From positions 1 to 8,451 of the forward strand of contig SFGN01000086.1 in assembly GCA_004556565.1 (NCBI GenBank): a stretch of 8,451 nucleotides of DNA, written 5' to 3'. Made by a program: the position numbers and the translations under genes. The DNA comes from Lachnospiraceae bacterium (GTDB lineage: Bacteria; Bacillota_A; Clostridia; Lachnospirales; Lachnospiraceae). Position 1 is the first letter of the stretch. Each line of letters begins with the position of its first letter. Of this stretch, positions 5,682-8,451 are shown piece by piece. Below the pieces are notes generated by a model that saw only the letters and a list, made by a program, of their open reading frames with translations, did not search any database and was not told where the DNA came from.

Positions 5682-6395
5682 TTGCCGCAATACGCAATCC
5701 TGCGATTTGCAAAGCACAAGGGCAACCCGGCAAGGCCGCTGGAAGCCCATCACGAACGGCAGAAAGAAAAGTATGCCAGCAACCCGGATATTGACACAGC
5801 AAAGAGCAAGTACAATTTCCATATCGTTAAGCCGGAGGGACGCTATTACCACTTCATTCAGAGCCGCATTGAACAGGCCGGGTGCAGGACACACAAGGAC
5901 AGCACCCGGTTTGTCGATACGCTGATAACCGCCAGCCCAGAGTTTTTCAAGGACAAGCCCCCAAAGGAGATACAAGCCTTTTTCCAGCGGACGGCTGACT
6001 TTCTTATCCAGCGGGTAGGCCGGGAGAATATCGTGTCGGCAGTGGTACACATGGACGAGAAAACGCCCCACCTGCATTTGACCTTCGTTCCTCTGACACA
6101 GGACAACCGCCTGTGCGCCAAAGAGATTATCGGGAACAGAGCCAACCTCACAAAGTGGCAGGACGATTTTCACGCCTACATGGTAGAGAAATATCCTGAC
6201 TTGGAGCGTGGGGAGAGTGCCAGCAAGACAGGCAGAAAGCATATCCCCACCCGCCTTTTCAAACAGGCGGTTTCCCTCTCCAAACAGGCAAGGGCGATTG
6301 AAGCGGCGCTGGATGGCATCAACCCGCTGAACGCAGGGAAGAAGAAAGAGGAAGCACAATCTCAAAGACCAGATGTTAGTGCTTGCGCCCCATGA
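5682..6395 (+). CDS. mobV: MobV family relaxase, C-terminally truncated by deletion
   Basis: Mob/Pre relaxase that would nick the oriT at 2506-2542 and stay bound to the transferred strand. The start is TTG at 5682 behind AGGAGGGAGG (5663-5672). Catalytic features seen: HHER at residues 23-26, which aligns with the HNER of pMV158 MobM containing the catalytic histidine; the metal-binding motif H123-x-D125-E126-x-T-P-H130-x-H132; and 'DLERG...RKHIPTRLFK' (173-194), matching the end of the MobM catalytic domain. Family members usually exceed 400 residues. Here true homology stops at about residue 225 (KKEEA), and the last dozen residues (QSQRPDVSACAP) are out-of-frame recombinase sequence. The catalytic domain is complete and could still cut DNA; the coiled-coil C-terminus that serves dimerisation and partner contacts is lost. 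Activity of the shortened protein is an inference. Confidence 0.88.
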   Translation: MPQYAILRFAKHKGNPARPLEAHHERQKEKYASNPDIDTAKSKYNFHIVKPEGRYYHFIQSRIEQAGCRTHKDSTRFVDTLITASPEFFKDKPPKEIQAFFQRTADFLIQRVGRENIVSAVVHMDEKTPHLHLTFVPLTQDNRLCAKEIIGNRANLTKWQDDFHAYMVEKYPDLERGESASKTGRKHIPTRLFKQAVSLSKQARAIEAALDGINPLNAGKKKEEAQSQRPDVSACAP

Positions 6396-7045
6396 GGGGA
6401 TTGTCCCGTCGGAAACATGGCTGGCCTGCCGCAAGAAGCTGATGAACAACATGAAAATCCAGTCCGCCCGAAAAGCCACCCACACATGGCTGGCAGGAAA
6501 AATCAAGTGCGGTAACTGCGGCTATGCGCTTATGAGTATCGTCAACCGGGTAGGCCGTCAATATCTCCGCTGTACGAAACGGCTGGACAACAAAAGCTGC
6601 GTCGGGTGCGGCAAGATTTACACCGCCGAACTGGAAACGGTAGTCTATCAGCAGATGGTAAAAAAGCTGGAAAGCCACAAGATGCTGACGGGCAGGAAGA
6701 AAGCGGCAAAGGCTAATCCTAAAATCCGCCGCCCTGCAAGTGGAACTTGCCCATGTGGACGGCGAGATTGAAAAGCTGGTGGACAGCCTGACGGGGGCGA
6801 ACAATGTCCTGCTCTCCTATGTGAATGTGAAGATAGCGGAACTGGACGGGCGCAAGCAGGAACTTGTGAAGCGGATAGCGGACTTGACCGTGGAAGCCAT
6901 CAGCCCGGAACAGGTCAGCCAGATTTCCGGCTACCTCGACACTTGGGACAGCGTATCCTTTGACGACAAGCGGCGGGTGGTGGATTTGATGATTACCACC
7001 ATAGCCGCCACAAGCGAAGCCATCAACATTACATGGAAAATCTGA
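6358..7045 (+). pseudogene. Large serine recombinase (TnpX/TndX-like), C-terminal remnant with frameshift
   Basis: Only the C-terminal portion of a transposon-type large serine recombinase remains. The frame read from 6358 gives NLKDQMLVLAPHEGIVPSE, then WLACRKKLMNN, then the recombinase zinc ribbon (C46, C49, C67, C76 counted from the ATG at 6373). The catalytic serine domain and most of the DNA-binding recombinase domain are missing. The frame breaks between 6727 and 6734 in a CGCCGCC run. Continuation in the +1 frame from 6740 (MELAHVDGEIEKLVDS...) runs to 7045 with the coiled-coil tail and the typical 'VSFDDKRRVVDLMITTI' end. The stop lies 53 bp from the right end, the usual position of such recombinase genes. 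The protein cannot be functional; the intact ancestor would have excised and inserted the element. Confidence 0.88.
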
Positions 7046-7078
7046 TGGGCAGCACACCTCCCGTCAGACCGTTACCCT

Positions 7079-7098
7079 GTGTAGTCCCTTGTAAACTG
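7079..7098 (-). repeat. Right terminal inverted repeat (IRR)
   Basis: GTGTAGTCCCTTGTAAACTG is the reverse complement of the left repeat at 2379-2398 with one mismatch. It begins 33 bp after the recombinase stop codon and ends 8 bp before the stop codon of the leftward DUF5688 gene. Confidence 0.85.
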
Positions 7099-7099
7099 T
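7098..7099. other. Proposed attR crossover dinucleotide GT
   Basis: It matches the GT at 2377-2378. Joining the flanks across one GT copy restores CTTTAG-GT-ACTTTACC, an empty site containing the perfect dyad TTAGGTA-CTT-TACCTAA. Confidence 0.45.
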
Positions 7100-7106
7100 A
7101 CTTTAC

Positions 7107-8024
7107 CTAACTATAAACTTCTTTCACTACTTCCATTTTATCAGTATCGCGTCTGTATGTGAATATCATATCCGACAAAAATCCTTCTTCATCCGGACTA
7201 TCAGAATTGACGCTAGCTATTAAACTGCGAATCTCCTCTGGCCGTATAATGCTGACAGGATGAATAACTGCATAATCATAGTTAAGGAATACAATATATA
7301 AATCTTCCCCTAAGATATCACTTAATTTTTTTGCTACTCCAGGAAGGAAAATTGAAACTGCTCCATTGAATATGACTTCATTTGTAACCCCAACCATATC
7401 ATATCCAGCATCCTTTTGAAATATATCGGTATCCATAACAGAATATGCCTCAAGACCTGTCAACATAATTGGCGGGAATAAATTATATGTATTCGTAAAT
7501 GCCTCTTTTATTACCTCTTCTTTTCCTTTATTCCATATCTCCAGGTACTCGGAACTCACAGCACTGCTTACATAGGCTCCATGAACAAAGCCAATATGAA
7601 TATAGACAGTCAAAGCAATGTCACCAATTAAATCGTACATACCGTCTTTTAACTTTTCCATATGTTTTACATAATTAATCGGTCGAATAATCAGGTGACT
7701 TCGTATCTGCTCATAATCATCAGCGACTTCCAGCGGGCTGATTTTTCCAACTTCCCCAGCCTGTCTCAGTTTACTTTCCACTATTCTCAAAATATGTTTC
7801 AAATCCATTTTGTCAAATGCAAGTGCTTCATATAATTCCTGTGTATGGAAACTCAATTCGTAAGTTCCATTCATTTTTTTTCCTTGCTTGCTCACCACCA
7901 GTAAATCCAAGGTTCTCCCATTGTTCTGTGGTGTTGTCCTAAATTCTATACTCGTTCCATTCCATCCTTTTGTTACTTCGCGTATTTTCTGGCAAAGCGC
8001 CGCAATAAATTCTTCATATTTCAT
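7107..8024 (-). CDS. DUF5688 family protein
   Basis: A 305-residue protein of a family known to me from Lachnospiraceae and relatives; its function is not established. Visible family traits, counted from the chosen start: an N-terminal 'MKYEEFIAALCQKIREV' helix; 'NNGRTLDLLVVSKQGKKMNGTYELS' (34-58); 'SHLIIRPINYVKHMEKL' (109-125); 'AFTNTYNLFPPIM' (175-187); 'GVTNEVIFNGAVSIFLPGVAKKLSDILGEDLYIV' (212-245); and a C-terminal 'FLSDMIFTYRRDTDKM' (282-297). No catalytic motif or membrane segment is seen. An ATG at 8036 is in frame but its next codon contains GGAGG; ATG at 8024 with 5-nt spacing from that site is the likely start. The stop lies 8 bp from the mobile element, which has cut the gene off from the hairpin at 2324-2355. 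In the family, the stretch after 'LYI' is often a fixed PSSIHE-like motif; here it reads FLNYDYAVIHP, so this is a divergent member. Confidence 0.8.
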   Translation of the reverse strand: MKYEEFIAALCQKIREVTKGWNGTSIEFRTTPQNNGRTLDLLVVSKQGKKMNGTYELSFHTQELYEALAFDKMDLKHILRIVESKLRQAGEVGKISPLEVADDYEQIRSHLIIRPINYVKHMEKLKDGMYDLIGDIALTVYIHIGFVHGAYVSSAVSSEYLEIWNKGKEEVIKEAFTNTYNLFPPIMLTGLEAYSVMDTDIFQKDAGYDMVGVTNEVIFNGAVSIFLPGVAKKLSDILGEDLYIVFLNYDYAVIHPVSIIRPEEIRSLIASVNSDSPDEEGFLSDMIFTYRRDTDKMEVVKEVYS

Positions 8025-8106
8025 ATAAGCCTCCATTTCATGCCACTATGGTCAACTATCTTTTTTCATATTTGTATAATAACTACGGAACAATGTCATT
8101 ATGGTA

Positions 8107-8433
8107 TCAAATCCTGCCTATGAGATTTTCCATCCATACATCATCAAAATTATTATTATATTTCTCTTTGAGCGCTTTAATAAGTTTAAGTTTTAGGGAA
8201 AACAAACTGTCGCTTAAGCTTTGGCAGCTATGTGTTGTATGACGCAAAAGAAAACAACTCTGTTTTAACGCTAAAATCTGAGTCACTAATTCTTCTATCG
8301 CAGGATTTGAATCTACAAAATCTTCCACATCTTCAATCCCATCATGCAACTCAAAATATTCCCAAGATGTATACACCGGATAGGGAATCAATCTTCCATC
8401 TATCCTGATATTTCTGTTAATATAGTCTCTCAT
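8107..8433 (-). CDS. Hypothetical protein, 108 residues
   Basis: I do not recognise this protein. It opens with 'MRDYINRNIRIDGRLIPYPVYTSWEYFELHDGIEDVEDFVDSNP', an acidic, aromatic-rich stretch. Two predicted helices follow, with a heptad-like leucine pattern (EELVTQILALKQSCFLLRH and LSDSLFSLKLKLIKALKEKY). There is no signal peptide, transmembrane segment or metal motif. ATG at 8433 has an AAGAGGA ribosome site upstream (about 8440-8446); the frame stays open to the window edge, so an earlier start cannot be excluded. It precedes the DUF5688 gene on the same strand with an 82-bp gap to that gene's preferred start, so the two may be co-transcribed. It has AT-rich codon use like its neighbours. 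It is real on the basis of ribosome site, composition and strand context, not homology. Confidence 0.6.
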   Translation of the reverse strand: MRDYINRNIRIDGRLIPYPVYTSWEYFELHDGIEDVEDFVDSNPAIEELVTQILALKQSCFLLRHTTHSCQSLSDSLFSLKLKLIKALKEKYNNNFDDVWMENLIGRI

Positions 8434-8451
8434 CCCATATCCTCTTCTTAT

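Larger units (their letters stand above)
2379..7098 (+). mobile_element. Degenerate Tn4451-like mobilizable transposon (serine recombinase/MobV type)
   Basis: The ends are 20-bp inverted repeats differing at one base (2379-2398 and 7079-7098). Between them lie a MobV-type oriT, a MobV relaxase, a cysteine-rich VLP gene, an XRE/DUF3795/GNAT operon and the C-terminal remnant of a large serine recombinase whose stop is 53 bp from the right end. Large serine recombinase plus MobV-type relaxase plus oriT is the toolkit of the Tn4451/Tn4453 group of clostridial mobilizable transposons. Base composition is visibly GC-richer than the flanking genes, apart from the acetyltransferase segment. A large internal deletion and a frameshift have destroyed the recombinase, so the element is probably fixed unless helped. 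The gene order differs from Tn4451, so it is a relative and not that transposon. Confidence 0.85.

Noticed and set aside
5391..6506. A 371-codon open frame on the minus strand
   Set aside because: It is antisense to the VLP and MobV relaxase genes, which have clear family motifs and ribosome sites. Its protein has no recognisable domain.

Overview
The window looks like a low-to-mid GC Firmicute, most likely a gut Clostridia/Lachnospiraceae genome. Three things point that way: a DUF5688-type protein (a family I know mainly from Lachnospiraceae), strong GGAGG-type ribosome binding sites with occasional TTG/GTG starts, and a GC-richer mobilizable element of the kind common in gut Clostridia. No rRNA, tRNA or CRISPR array is visible.

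Layout. Positions 1-126 hold the start of an IS66-type accessory gene (tnpA) running off the left edge. Positions 221-2245 (minus) encode a 674-residue protein of unknown family with a C-terminal PD-(D/E)XK-like nuclease core. Positions 2379-7098 are a 4.7-kb mobile element bounded by 20-bp inverted repeats (19/20 identical). To its right, again on minus, lie a DUF5688-family gene (7107-8024) and a 108-residue unknown protein (8107-8433). The AT-rich flanking genes belong to the host or to an older accessory region. The element sits 8 bp past the DUF5688 stop codon and separates that gene from a terminator-like hairpin and from the nuclease gene.

Inside the element, left to right: about 680 bp of hairpin-rich DNA with a clear pMV158/MobV-type origin of transfer; a leftward operon of DUF3795 zinc protein, XRE regulator and GNAT acetyltransferase, with a promoter and dyad in front; a structured leader; a rightward cysteine-rich VLP gene and MobV relaxase; and the C-terminal remains of a large serine recombinase next to the right end. 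The set resembles Tn4451-like mobilizable transposons (serine recombinase plus MobV relaxase plus oriT).

The element is damaged. An internal deletion joins the relaxase at about codon 225 to the middle of the recombinase, and the recombinase remnant also carries a frameshift. It should therefore be unable to excise by itself. The oriT and the whole relaxase catalytic domain survive, so nicking at oriT remains possible. The most interesting points are the oriT, the exact ends with the reconstructed empty site, the relaxase/recombinase deletion junction, the structured leader at 4990-5059, and the uncharacterised nuclease-domain protein.
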